A stretch of 64,000 nt of DNA from Avena insularis (GCA_023614405.1 CM042697.1:465416744-465480743); one strand, 5' to 3'. Numbered from the stretch's first letter, positions 1 through 11,483 are shown. Notes: generated from the sequence alone by a model not told the origin. Numbers and translations are program-made.

Positions 1-1060
1 GAAAAAGGACGGTATTTTGGGAGATGAGAGCCCCAGATATTCAGCGAAAGAGGAAAGTTTTTGAAGAGACGTAAAAATAAGGCCAAAAAGACGGTATTTT
101 CATGTTTTGAAAAAACTATTGCTTTAGGTAAAAATAACATAGGAGAGAAGGCAAGAATACGGTATTTTAAAAGATGGAGGGCCCACAGATTCAAGGATGG
201 AGAAAACTTTTTAAAGAAGCATAAAAATACGAAGATGAGAGACAAAAAAAAGACCTACATTGCACCAAACTTTTAGCCCCCGGCACCCAGTTAAGGAGAC
301 TTGGGGTTACAGGCCCGCAGGCAAGGCCCGGCCAGAAGTATGACTAGCTATCTGCATATGCTGACCAGATTCTGAACTTATTTCAGATTTCAGACGGGTG
401 AAGCTTCCCATACCGCAAGTGTGCATCTGTATTATTCTGGAAGAAGAAAGAACCACACCAAGTGAGTTCTTACTGAGCAGATGCGTCATTGCACTGGTAT
501 TCATTTGATGTTCTGAAGGGCCATTGATTCATAAGTTTTTCAAGAAACATAAAAATAAGACAAAAGAAGACGGTATTTTAATGTTTAAAAAAACAGTTGA
601 CTTAGATAAAAATTGTTGAATATAAATATATTGCCTAGCCTCTTTTTCATCAGATCGGTCTATTGTGATCATTGGCTAGTGCATAAATCCTTCTTGATAT
701 CAGAGCCAAGAGGTCTTGAGTTTAAGATCCTGCTTACACGGAATTAAAGAAAAAGGTAAAAAGTTACTGTGGCCTATTGTTATCACACGCTAAGGACTAA
801 AATAGATTAAACGTGAGAAAAGGTATTGAATATAAATATATTGTCTAGCATTTTTTTATCATATCGATCTTTTAAGATAATTGACTACTATATAAATCAT
901 TTAAAAATAACATAGAAGAGAAGAAAGAATACGGTATTTCAAAAGATGAGAGGGCCCATAGAAAAAGAGACCCACATTGCACCATCCTTCTAGCCCCCGG
1001 CACCCATCTAAGGAGAGACTTGGGGTTACAGGCCCGCAGGCAGGGCCCGGCCAGAAGTAT
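1..1060. repeat. Direct duplications of unclassified AT-rich sequence
   Basis: No gene is recognisable. The stretch is built from diverged direct repeats. About 127-345 reappears, with an internal deletion, at 901-1060; both copies run from a 'taacatag..gaga' block to 'ccggccagaagtatg'. About 616-690 ('gaatataaatatattg') reappears at 827-902. The 'gacggtatttt' block near 90 recurs near 570. The Harbinger element at 1061 begins exactly where the second copy ends. The superfamily is unknown; this could be an old non-autonomous element. Confidence 0.5.
346..540 (+). repeat. Dispersed segment, second copy at 39444-39640
   Basis: This roughly 195-bp stretch starts 'ctagctatctgcat' and contains 'gaagcttcccataccgcaag' and 'ctgtattattctgg'. 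It is closely matched in the same orientation at 39444-39640, with small indels. It has no coding potential that I trust. Its left neighbour (284-345) belongs to a different duplicated block, so this is a junction of two repeats. Confidence 0.6.
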
Positions 1061-1486
1061 GTAGCATCTCTACTAGTTGGCCGAAATCAGGCCGAAATCC
1101 GGACCAAACTTTGGCCGGACGGCGCAAGTTTTTGTCTGGATACGCCAGTTTTCCACTCGCGTACCCAGGCCGAGTTTTCGGGTCGTCCGTTTCCGCTCAA
1201 ACTCGGCTTAAATTCGGCCAGATTTCGGCATAGTTTGTCATACAATAAATACAGAACATTTTAAGACCAAAGTTCGGCGAAATTTTAAACAGAGTTCGGC
1301 GTAAATATAAGCATAGTTCGGCCAGAAGTGAAAATACAACATATTTCGGCCAAGTTCGGTCTAGTTCACGCTGGGCATCTACGACGTGTTGCCCGTACAT
1401 ATCCATAGGTGCTCAACAAGATCATCCTGCAGCTGTTGATGCATCGCCGGATCTCGGATCTCCTGACGCATTGCGATGAATGCAGC

Positions 1487-2337
1487 CTAGGTTGGAGGTA
1501 CCTGATGATCAAGATCGACAAGAGGACCCTGTCTGTAGTATGGCTCGTCCTCCTCGAGCAAACTCACTGGATCCTTTCTCTCATCTTCAATGATCATGTT
1601 GTGCAAGGTCACACAACAGTTCATCACTTCCCACATCTGATCTTTCGACCAGGTCATAGCAGGGAACCGGACAACTGCAAACCTCTGCTGGAGCACACCA
1701 AATGCCCGCTCCACGTCCTTCCTGCAAGCTTCATGTTACTTGGCAAAGTGAGAATGCTTGGGGAGCATTGGGTTTGAGATAGTCTTCACAAATGTTGGCC
1801 ATCTTGGATAGATGTCATCTGCTAGATAGTATCCCTTGTTGTAGTGGTGCCCACCGATATCAAATTCCACGGGGGGAGCATGACCCTCAACAAGCCTTTT
1901 TTTAGATAGAGCCTCAACAAGCCTGGAAAAGACAGTTGATGAGTTGAGGACGTTGATGTCGTTGTTCAATCCTGCCATGCCAAAGAAGGAGTGCCAGATC
2001 CAAAGATCATGTGTAGCAACTGCCTCAAGTATCACAGTGCATCCTCCTTTATGGACTTTGTACATTCCTTGCCATTCAAATGGACAGTTCTTCCACTCCC
2101 AATGCATGCAATCTATGCTTTCAAGCATACCAGGAATCCTCTACTTTCATTGACTGCGAGGATCCGAGCAGTATCTTCAACAGTGGGTGATCTCAAGTAC
2201 TGTTCCCCGAACACTGCAATCACTGCCCTGCAGAACCTATACAAGCAATCAAGGGCGATGGACTCGGCGATGCGAAGATAGTCATCGACACTGTCAACCG
2301 GCACTCCATATGCAAGCAACCTCATCGTCACGGTGGA
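1487..2337 (-). pseudogene. Harbinger transposase, C-terminal two thirds (DDE nuclease)
   Basis: This is a HARBI1/ALP1-like DDE_Tnp_4 nuclease that would cut and rejoin transposon ends in the nucleus. Reading from 2337 downward it carries LLAYGVPVDSVDDYLRIAES, then [13 protein letters not shown] (first acidic residue), then GLNNDINVL (second), then the [14 protein letters not shown] block (third, E). The frame shifts near 2113-2128 and has one in-frame TAA near 1736, so it is dead. Near 1888-1925 'ctcaacaagcct' is duplicated, adding residues. The gene continues without a gap into 23560-24048 once the Gypsy insertion and one GTGGA copy are ignored. Confidence 0.85.
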
Positions 2338-2837
2338 TGACGAGGTTTGATCTCGTCAATGTCCATTGTTATGGACTTGGGTTTTGGAGAAGATGGGGAT
2401 GCTGGAGATCGCGGAACGGTTAGCAAACAAGCAATACGGGACACGAGGTTTACCCAGGTTCAGGCCCCCGGAGGGAAAACCCTACTCCTGCTTGTCTGCT
2501 CTTGATTACGGCGGAACCGGTGATTACAGGGGTGCGCAGATGCGATCTGGCGTGGAGGTGTGTATGCGAAAGTACGAGTCGAGAGATCTAGGTCGTACCC
2601 TCCTGGCCTTTATATAGACTTAGGCAGGTCCCGGGCACAGATCTAGTCGGTTACAGGTTCTAGGGTTTACCCCTTTGAATTTCCTATCTACTCTAGTCTT
2701 GCTCTCCAAGGATCCGAAGGCGTCATGGGCCTTGGCCACCCGAAAATCTTCATGGGCCGGCGTATAATTGCCGTGGGCCTTCCTTGGGCTGGACCAGGTA
2801 TGCTGAGATCGTGTACCCGCGGGGTATAACCATGTCA
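2338..2837 (-). repeat. 3' LTR of Gypsy element (500 bp)
   Basis: It starts TGACGAGG and ends CCATGTCA on the plus strand. The partner LTR is 14678-15143 plus 23525-23554. The two copies are nearly colinear, with scattered substitutions and a few small indels (for example around 2525). It contains the TATA-like box also seen at 14944. Confidence 0.9.
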
Positions 2838-4141
2838 AGAGTCTCGAGTGTTCAAATAATCGTAGATTCGGCCGAGGACTCTTCAATCCTTCTAGATTGT
2901 CTTTCAAGAGAATGTGTAGGGATTGTTGATGCGTGTGCCTGACTCTCCCGACGGATTAGGGTCAGTTAACTGTCTTAGGACAAAACAACACGATCTTCTT
3001 CAGGTTCGAGTCCCTTGACTCGAACCCGGAACATATGTTGGCGTAATTCGACTCAGGCCGCGGAGGACTTACAGGAGTGGAATTCCAGTGAATTTAAATG
3101 ATGTACCCAATGCGTCCGTCGGGATTTTTCATCGCGCCTGTTGGCACGGGTTTATACTAGCAGAGCGCAGTCATGTGCGTTACCAGGCCATCAGATGATA
3201 TCTGTAGGTCTTATCTTTGCGTCGCAGACACAACATCCGAATTTTATCACCGCGGAGGTGTTTCGGGTAGCCAAGAAAAATGCTACTCACTTAGCGTTAA
3301 TTGGGGCAGAGTTGCCGAAAAGTTTTTGCATACTGATCCGAAGGATCGCAGTCGAAATTTTATAGGGTGCGCGACCAGCGCTCCCTATGGGAGTAGCCCC
3401 GAGTGTCTGTTCGAGTCGTAGACTCTAGCGGAGACTATAATTTAGCCGTTGTTCAATGTCAGGTCCGTAGGACACAAATTTTTTCGGATGCTTAAATCCA
3501 TCCTCCCTATGGGAGTAGCCCCCGAGTCTGTAGTGGAGTCGTAGACTCGACGTAGTACTCGAAGAAATAGTTCAATGTTGTAACATGTTCTTCATCTTTC
3601 GGGTGCACGGCCAGCGCTCCTGATAGGAGTAGCCCCCAAGTAATTAGTCGAATCATAGATTCGACTAATTACTCTTAGCTTTGAAGCCTAAGAAATTGTA
3701 GCTATTGCTAGTGTAGCTTTTGATGACGTCAGTGCTGACGATTGATGACCTCAAGCGTCTGCTGCGCCAGAGATGACTTGACTGGACGAACATGGGTCCC
3801 ACTTGCTGACCTTGAATTGACCGGTCACGCGTGGCGTGGAGATAATTACGGCGTCGCCTCGATTTCCGCGCGTAGTGGACGGCGTGTTAGCGACGGTTCG
3901 TTGCGATGCTGACACGTGTAGGGCCAGATCCTGCCGTTGGCGTTAGGTCTTCTCGATGGACGGTTGCCGTGCATCGTCTTCGTCTTTATAACCATTGGGG
4001 GAAACTTTAGTTTGTTTTCACTGCAGCTATTCTCGTTTCACTGCTTCCTTGTTCTCTGAGAGTTCTTGCTACGCGCTGGAATATCCTTCCACATTTCCTT
4101 CTTCCATCTTGCGCTCTCGCCGCCGGCGCCGCCGTGTCACG
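2838..4141. other. Non-coding 3' region of Gypsy element
   Basis: It lies between the 3' LTR and the antisense gene. No ORF is convincing. It contains the degenerate repeats and perfect hairpin described at 3381-3673. The part just upstream of 4142 is GC-rich and ends in a TATA-like 'ctttataacc' (about 3983), plausibly the antisense gene promoter. Confidence 0.6.
3381..3673. repeat. Three degenerate ~120-bp repeats and a 16-bp-arm hairpin
   Basis: The block 'ctccctatgggagtagcccc' followed by 'gtcgtagactc' occurs at 3381 and 3503, and in diverged form at 3617. Spacing is 122 and 114 bp. The last unit ends in a perfect inverted repeat at 3639-3673: arms AGTAATTAGTCGAATC and its complement around a 3-nt loop. 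Confidence 0.75.
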
Positions 4142-6993
4142 ATGGGGAAGTCGAAGAAGTCTTCTTCTGTGGTTGGTACCAGCGCTGCTGGAGGGAAGAA
4201 GGGTGCCGCCACTACCCGTGTCACCGACGGTGGCTGGCGGCGATTGGAGACACGGGAGAGTGATCTCCGCAATCTTTGCGAGTGGGGCCTGATCCCGTAG
4301 GATAGGGAGGCTGTCAAACTCCCAGGCAACGAGGTAATCCCCCGTCCCCCCGCTGGGTATCGGGTTATGTTCCTCGCCTTCGTTATTCGCGTATTTTCCT
4401 TCCCAGTCCACGACTTCCTTCGTGGACTGCTCTTTCTTTACGGTATCCAATTGCATCATCTTTCCCCCAATTCTCTTTTTCATATTGCTTGTTTTATCAC
4501 TGTCTGCGAGTGCTGACTTGGAATCGAGCCTCACTTTGGCCTCTTCCGGAAAATCTATTCCGTGAAGAGGCAATCTGGTTCGGATGGTGTTTATCCCATT
4601 GGGGGTTGCATCATCTCCCTCAAACCCAATCTGCTTTTCTTTTCTTTTTCCATGTCCGAATCTGTCTAGTACTGGCGGAGGCGATGGTTTTATATCCGCG
4701 ACTCCATAGTGCCTGGGCAGGATTTTGGTCTTGTTCCTTTCGACCCCTCTCAAAAGATCGAGCCGAAAAGGTCCTGGAAAAACCGGATCTTGGATGGAGA
4801 GGTGGCGGAGATAGAGGGTCTCTATCTTCGAGTGGAGGATCTCCAGTTGAATCCGGAGAAGGAAGTGAACGGTGTGGATATAATCCGCACTTTTCTTGAG
4901 CGTCGGGTGCAACCACTCCAGGCTAGGGCGCACCCGATGTTTCTTTATGCTGGCCGCCGCAATCCGACGAGGGTTTCGGCTGAGAAATTCTCCCAGGGAG
5001 ATCTCGACAGGGCCCTTCGTTCGCTGCTGAAGTTCAAGGCTGGAGAGGATATCCCGGGGAAGTCGCTGACTCCTCCGTTTTCTTCTTCGCTTCCTGTTCC
5101 ACAGGTGTAGATCCGTGGGCGTAGCGCTATTTTCGACTGCATTGTATTTGCATTTGTTTGCTAACAAATTGGTCTTCTCTTGTGCAGAGCTTCAAAGTGC
5201 CGGGGATGTCGCCTCCATTACACGAAGTATTTCCGGATGCTCCAGATAATGATGTGGTGGATTCCATGTCCGAGATGCCGTCGGCGAGGTCTCCGGCTGA
5301 AGAGGCCAACGAGTCGAGCGAGGACCACACTCGCAAACGATCACGGAGCTCCAGCGAGTCTTCGGATGCCTCGACCCCTCCGACTCCTAGGAATCCTCTG
5401 TGTCTTGAGCGTCACAGTGATGGGCATGGAGGCTCTTCCTCTCCTATTCCCGCTCTTCCCGTGCGGGCTATAGCGCCGCACCCGCCGGCGAAGCGGAAGA
5501 AGGAAGAAAAGAAGGAAGAGAAGAAGGAAGAGAAGAAAGAGGAGAAGAAAGTCCGGCGGACCCCTCCTGTCTTCAACCTGAGCGAGCTTGACTCGTAAGT
5601 TTCCTTTGTCCGGCATTACTTTTTCTTGCCTGTTTACTTTGTACTTGTGCTAATTTGTCCTTGTGGAGGCACTCTTCCAACGACACCTCCAGCGATGGCG
5701 CTCGGGACATGATGGGGGAGTCGAAAGTCGCGTCTCCTCCTCCTCAGACGGTGGCTACCTCTGAGGGCGCTGCGCCGAACCCTTCTCCGCAGAAGGTTCA
5801 GGTGGTTGCGCCTCAGAATTTTTCCAGCAGGCCTTCGGAGTCGCCATCGGATCATGTAAGTAGTTTTGTCTCCTGCCACGGGGGGAGCCCCTGAGCGTCT
5901 GTAGAAGAGTTTTGTTGTTTGTTCTTCCTTCGAGTCTCGGGGGGGCTCCCCGAGCATTTTCGTGTGTGTATTTTGCTTCTGTTCTTTTCTGTTGGGCGTA
6001 GCCCCCGAGTCCTTTCCCTGACTAGTAAGTCTTCGTCCTGCAGCCTTTTGTGCAGGATGCCAAACGACTGGTGCAGGAGCACCTGGTGCTGGAGGCCAGC
6101 CTCAAACAGCTTCGAGGTACTTTTATGCCTTGATGTTTGCTTTTTCTTCTATTCCTTCCCTGTTATCTGACGCTTGTATCATTTGAATGCAGAGGAGCAC
6201 AACACCTCCCTTCGCGAGATTGATGCTCTCAAAAAGAGCCTTGGTCAAGCGGAGAAGAAGGCCGAGTGCGAAAGAGCGCCATTGGAGCTGGCCATCGCGC
6301 GGCCGAGGCTAAGGAGCGCCAGCGGGAGGCCATGGACCGCGAGAGCAGCTTGCCACAAATTTCTGGATCGTGAAAGGGAGGTGGCTGGCAAGCTCATGGC
6401 GGCTGCCAAAGCTGTTTTGGGTAAGTATCTTCACTTGCGTATTTTTTGGTTTTCTTGTCTTTGTTTTGTGGTGCTTTCGCTCATTCCTTCTCTTTATTGT
6501 CTCAGATGCCACGGGCATCGAGTTTGATCGCGGTGCTCTGGAGCACGGGAGTGCTCTGGATGATGCTACTACAGTGGTCGAAGATCGCTGCAGCACTGTC
6601 GTCAACTCGCTCGCCAAGGCCAAGGAGGTCCTTGGACGCTTCTACAAGGAGCTTGTCCCCAAGGGCGCGGCCCTGGATGATGTTGATGCTCTGGCGGAGG
6701 CATTGTCAGCCAAAGCACCTGCGGTGTACAAGCGCAAGCAGAAGGGCATCGGCGCATCCGTCGGGATGGCAATGGCTATGGCGGCTGGAGCGGAGCTAGA
6801 CCTTCCCTAGATCACCTCCCGGATACCAACGACTGCGGATGGATCCGAGGTAGCCTTCGCTACCTATTATGCTCGCTGTAAGCGATATGGGCCAAAGCTG
6901 ATTGATCTGCTGGCCGAGTACGCGCTGCGGCAGCAGGGGGAAGCCAAGGCGAGGCAATCCGGCTCCGAGGCTACTCAGGGTGTCGTACTTTAG
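4142..6993 (+). pseudogene. Antisense multi-exon gene of Gypsy element (Transposase_28-like)
   Basis: This gene is opposite to gag-pol. It starts MGKSKKSSSVVG and soon enters a domain resembling Pfam 'putative gypsy type transposon' (Transposase_28): CEWGLIP, PPAGYRVMF, then FGLVPFDPSQ and RAHPMFLYAGRRNPT. GT-AG introns are readable at 5105-5187, 5595-5668, 5856-6042, about 6118-6192, and 6420-6504. Downstream exons encode a Lys/Glu-rich low-complexity stretch (near 5490-5560) and coiled-coil-like segments (EEHNTSLREIDALKKSL). An early stop at 4298 and frame breaks near 4500-4700 mean it is not intact. The function of this protein in grass retrotransposons is unknown to me. It is a gene-like unit, not a shadow of pol, because exon borders, domain and codon pattern agree on the plus strand. 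Confidence 0.7.
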
Positions 6994-7162
6994 GCGTTGT
7001 AGCTTTAGGATAGTTGTAGTCTCTTTTGTTGTAATTATGTTGATGAACAAATCCTTGTGCTACATAGTGGCTTTTTGATGCAATTAATGAATTTGTTGAG
7101 TTGTGTGCTTCTTCGTCTTAGTGTTCATGTATTTGCCTTTCTGTTGATCTAGGGTCCTTCGG

Positions 7163-7962
7163 GTGCTGATCCCGTTGACACCTCGCCTGCCGCGTGGCTG
7201 CGGCCCTCCTTGGATTATTCATCACAGCTTGCTTTCCTTCGAGACCGTGTTCGTAGTCTCGAGAAGGAGTTGCTTGGGGTGCGTAGCCATGCCGACGTTT
7301 GGAAGTCCAAGGCGGATCGCGGTGCGGCCAGAGAGGAGAACTTGATGGCGGAATTGCTTCGACTATCTGAGCAGCTTCAATGTAAGTTTTTCGAGCTGCT
7401 GCTCATTTCTTCGAATGCGCCTGTTGGCCTTGCATCTTACTTTTGTGCGAGTATCGCAGGTGCTAACCTTGCTCCAAGGGAGGAGAAGGAGCGTGTTGCT
7501 GTTCGGGTCAATTGCTTGACTCAACAGGACATGGAAGCCGGCGGGTTCTTCTAGATGGATCATGACCGTGCCATGGCTCTGGCAATGGTGCAGGATCACG
7601 TTCACCAAGTATCGCGGGTGCTTCGTCAAGTGCAAACTTCATTCTCGTTGGTTCTACATGTGATGTTTCCACTGGATGCTACACCAACAACCCTGTCTGG
7701 TCTTCTGTCGAAGTTTCGGAACATGAATAGTGTCCAGGAATTGGTGAGGCAGCAGCTCATCGCAGGGGTGAAGGCTGCGCTGTCCCTTGTTAGGCTGCAC
7801 CGTCCTAACGTAGATCTGTCTGTTGTAGCAGCTGGGCCACCCCCTCGACCAGATGGTGGTGTGTGGGATATATGTCCGCATTACGCGGCTGTAAGGCAGT
7901 GTGCCGAAGAGATCGTAGATCTATTTGAGCAGCGCGCTCAGGTTTTTCTTCAGAATAGGTAG
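7163..7962 (+). pseudogene. Second antisense reading unit of Gypsy element
   Basis: This may be the last exons of the gene above or a separate copy. It encodes SLDYSSQLAFLRDRVRSLEKE (coiled-coil-like), a GTAAG intron at 7381-7459, then a broken stretch with an in-frame TAG at 7552. The end is well preserved: LSGLLSKFRNMNSVQELVRQ ... VWDICPHYAAVRQCAEEIVD, with a stop at 7960-7962. I do not recognise a catalytic motif. The 7000-7160 gap holds a TTG-rich 3'-UTR-like stretch. Whether 4142-6993 and this unit were ever one transcript cannot be told from sequence alone. Confidence 0.55.
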
Positions 7963-8324
7963 TACCTGTAAAAGAGATAGATGTAAAATTTGTATATTTT
8001 TGACTGGGCATGTTGTGCCCTTTGTTATAAAGATTTGTTTGTTGTTTGAGCACGCAGTGCTTTGTTTGCACACGTGTCCTTTTTGTTAGCCTGACGTGGT
8101 CAGCTACTCAGGTGTACACATGTTGTCCTCAGTCAATGAAATCGTGAGGTGGGGGCAGCCCCCGAGTGCGTTTGTAGCATGGAGTAAAGGTGCGAATATC
8201 GAAACGAAATTTTGGGGCGAGACACTTAGCTTTATTTATATCGTAATGAAGTACATTGTTCGGCAAAGTAGCCTTGGCTGAAAAGCCTTATTGAAAGTAA
8301 AGGGGTAGGTAGCTAGGGGTAGAA
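7963..8324. other. Convergent 3' ends of antisense gene and pol
   Basis: No gene is seen here. T-rich, 3'-UTR-like sequence follows the antisense gene's stop. The pol coding strand ends somewhere near 8325. The two genes therefore converge tail to tail. Confidence 0.5.
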
Positions 8325-9784
8325 TCATCGCAAGTGTGCGATGTTCCATGGGTTGGAGTATGCGACTCCAGACTCCACGTGCTTGAGGCGATAGGCGCCA
8401 CCTGGGATGACTTCGGTGACGATGTAGGGTCCTTCCCATGGTGACTCGAATTTCTTCGGTCGCTCTTGCTTGAGTCGCAAGACGAGGTCTCCTTCGACGG
8501 CGACCTTGGGCGCAGCCGGCCTACCGTGGTAGTTCGAGACTCTGCTGGTACACCGCTGGTCGAGCTGCTGCTATGTCGCGTGCCTCGTCGAGTGTGTCAA
8601 CGGTGTCTTCGAGTGCAGCCGTAGATTCGGCTTCGCTGTAGGCGACGACCCGGGGGGCCTGGTGGCGTACTTCGGCTGGTAGCACGGCTTCGGCTCCATG
8701 CACCATGAAGAACGGCGTGTAGCCAGTGGAGCTGTTTAGCGTGGTACGCAAGCTCCATAGGACGGAGGGTAGATCTTTCGTCCAGTCTCCGGCGAGTCGC
8801 TCGAGTGGGCTCATGAGACGCTTTTTGATGCCAGCGCCGATTAGGCCGTTGGCCTTTTCCACCTGCCCGTTCGTTTGCGGGTGTGCCACAGAGGCGTATG
8901 TGATGTTGATTCCGAGGCCTTCGCAGAAGTCTTGGAATTCTTTGGAGATGAAGTTCGATCCATTGTCAGTGATGATGCTATGCGGTACGCCAAACCTGTA
9001 GACAATGGATTCAAAGAACTTGACGGCAGTCTTGCCCTTTTGGTTAGTGACCGGCATGGCTTCGATCCACTTGGTGAATTTGTCGACTGCGACCAGGAGG
9101 TAGACGTGCCCCCCTTTCGAGGACCTTGGCAGTTTGCCGATCATGTCGAGGCCCCATTGGGCAAAGGGCCAGGCCAAAGGTATGGGCCTGAGCTCTGACC
9201 CGGGTGCATGTGGTTTGTCAGCGAACCTTTGGCACCCTTTGCATCTTCGGACGATGTCCTTTGCATCGTTCATGGCCGTTGGCCAGTAGAATCCACCTCG
9301 TAGAGCTTTGGTGACAAGGGAGCGACTGCCTGCGTTATGGCCGCAGATGCCCTCGTGGCTGTCTTGGAGGATGGTTTTCCCGTCACCGATGGTGACGCAC
9401 CTTTGTAGTATACCCGAAATGCTGCGCTTGTACAGCTCGCCATTAATGACGGTGAAGGCTTTTGACCGGCGAGATATGCGTCGGGCATCTGTCGGGCTAT
9501 CAGGTAGTTCTCCATCTATCAAGTACTGGAGGTACGGTCGCGTCCAGGTTTCTTCGACTCCCATGACCTGCATCAAGTTGACCATGGAGACCTCTGTGTC
9601 CAGTTTCTCGGTTCCTTCATGACCTTCGGGTAGCGTAGCCCCGAGTGTTCTGCTTCTTCGGGTGATCCCTTGGGGAATTTTTGCTTGATGGATGGCACGC
9701 AGATTTGTTCGAGGAACACACCTGGTGGCACCCTTGCGCAGGTGGAGCCAATATTGGCGAGTCTGTTAGCTTCCTCGTTGCTTT
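8325..9784 (-). pseudogene. Gypsy integrase
   Basis: Integrase would insert the cDNA into host DNA. The open part is 9585-8521 (354 aa). It shows a zinc finger (H..H ... CKGCQ), the RNase-H-like core with WGLDMIGKL, VDKFTKW, IITDNGSNF, and the glutamate in TNGQVEKANG, so the DDE triad is visible. It then reaches GYTPFFMVHGAEAV, the usual plant Gypsy post-core motif. A stop at 8521 and frame changes separate it from the C-terminal piece, which is still legible down to about 8325 (EGPYIVTEV-like). Upstream, 9586-9782 links it to RNase H with broken frame. Confidence 0.85.
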
Positions 9785-10418
9785 ATCTTCCAACGTGCCG
9801 AAGCTCGCAGCCGTCGAATTCTCCTTCGAGTGAGTTGTAGAGTGCGCGGTACGCGATCATGTTTTCGGCGTGTGCGTCGCACTCATTCATCGTCTGTTTG
9901 ACGACGAGGTTGGAGTCACCGTAGATGACCAGGCGTGTTGCGCCGTAGATCTTTTCCATGCTCATGCCGTGGATGAGGGCTTCGTATTCGGCCTCGTTGT
10001 TGGAAGCTCGGAATTTCATCCGAAGGACGTACTTCATCTTGTCACCCTGCGGGGAGGTCAGTATGACCCCGGCTCCTGCTCCAGCTTCACGCTTGGAGCC
10101 GTCGAAGTGCATCGTCCATGACTGCGACATGTCTGGGGTGTCTGGCAGTTGCAGCTCCATCCAGTGTACAAGGAAGTCCGGGAGGACCTGAGACTTGATT
10201 GCGTGTCGCTTCTCGTAGACAATGTCTAGGGGTGACAACTCGATGCCCCACAGGCCCACGCGTCTTGTGGCCTCTTGGTTATTCAGGATGCTGTTCAGGG
10301 GTGCCTCATTGACGACCATCACCTGGTGCTCCTGGAAGTAATGGCTCAACTGACGAGCCATCATGAACACGCCGTAGGCGAGTTTTTGGTAGTGAGGGTA
10401 CCTCTCTTTTTTTGGCAT
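9783..10418 (-). pseudogene. Gypsy RNase H region
   Basis: The second half (about 10130-9783) is an RVT_3-type RNase H: MHFDGSKREAGAG (first Asp), ASNNEAEYEALIHG (Glu), VIYGDSNLVVKQ (second Asp). This extra, archaeal-type RNase H is typical of plant Tat/Retand Gypsy elements. The first half (HYFQEHQVMVVNEAPL) resembles the connection/ancestral RNase H seen after RT. The reading frame is open for 211 aa but isolated by breaks on both sides. Confidence 0.8.
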
Positions 10419-10532
10419 CAGTACCTCGCTGAGGTAGTAGATTGGGCGTTAGACCCCATGGGTCTTGCCTTCTTCGGGTCGCTCAACCACCAGTACGGTG
10501 CTTACCACCTGGTGTGTGGCTGCTATGTACAG

Positions 10533-11483
10533 TTATAGGGGCTCGCGCTCCTTTGGCATAACCAAGACGAGCGAGGTGGAGAGCAGCCGCTTCAGATCTT
10601 CGAATGCGTCGTCCGCTTCAGGTGTCCACTCGAATTTATCTGCCTTGCGTAGCAGTTGGTAGAATGGCAGGGCTTTCTGGCCCATGCGGCTGATGAATCT
10701 GCTTAATGCCGCTATTCGTCCTGTGAGCTGCTGGACACCCTTGAGGTTCTTCGGCTTCTCCATGGACATGATGGCCTGGATTTTCTTCGGGTTCGCCTCG
10801 ATCCCTCGCTAGGAGATGAAGTACCCAAGCAGCTGACCCGATGGGACGCCGAAGGCGCACTTTTCGGGATTGAGATTGATCCTGTAGTGGTCGAGATTAT
10901 CGAACGTCTCGCGGAGATCGTCGATGAGCGTTCTTCCCTCCCTGGTTTTGATGACTATGTCGTCGACATAGACTTGGACATTGCGACCGATCGGGTCCTT
11001 CAGGCATACCTGCATGCATCGCTGGTACGTGGCACCTGTGTTCTTTAGCCCGAAGGGCATTGTGTTGTAGCAGAACACTCCGAACGGTGTGATAAACGCC
11101 GTTTTCTCTTGATCTTCGACCTTGAGTCGAATCTGGTGTAACTGAGTAGGCGCCGAGGAAGGAGAGTTTTCTCGCATCGAATCGATGATCTGATCGATCC
11201 GAGGAAGAGGGAAGTGGTCCTTTGGGCAGTGCTTGTTTAGCGACGTGAAGTCTACGCACATCCGCAGGATGTCTGTGTCCTTCTTGGGGACCATCACTGT
11301 ATTTGTGAGCCACTCGCTTTCTTTGATCTCCCTGATGAAGTCTGCAGTGAGTAGTCTGTTGATTTCCATCCCGATGGCTTTGGCCCGTGGCTCGGACAGT
11401 CTCCGGATGGACTGCTTGATGGGCTTGGTGTCTGGAAAGACGTTGAGTGCGTGCTCGGCGAATTCCCTGGGAACTCTTGGCAT
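10533..11483 (-). pseudogene. Gypsy reverse transcriptase
   Basis: 11483-10809 gives the fingers and palm: MVPKKDTDILRMCVDFTSLN, TPFGVFCYNTMPFGLKN, and the catalytic QVYVDDIVIKT (YVDD about 10960-10971). The thumb continues at 10769-10533 (VQQLTGRIAALSRFISR) after an in-frame stop near 10809. Motif A is damaged: where plant Gypsy RT has FLDAYSG, the displaced frame reads FLGAYS (codon 11152-11154) and about 2 bp are missing just downstream. This RT is predicted inactive. Confidence 0.88.

Noticed and set aside
1197..1406. Minus-strand 69-codon frame near the Harbinger left end
   Set aside because: It lies in subterminal 'ttcggcc' repeats, downstream of the transposase stop; no motif.
3639..3673. 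microRNA precursor
   Set aside because: The hairpin is too short (35 nt), with a 3-nt loop, and no known plant microRNA sequence was recognised.
4007..5167. 386-codon open frame on the minus strand
   Set aside because: It is antisense to the recognisable exons of the plus-strand Gypsy gene and crosses their introns; the composition is low-complexity Arg/Ser/Pro with no domain.
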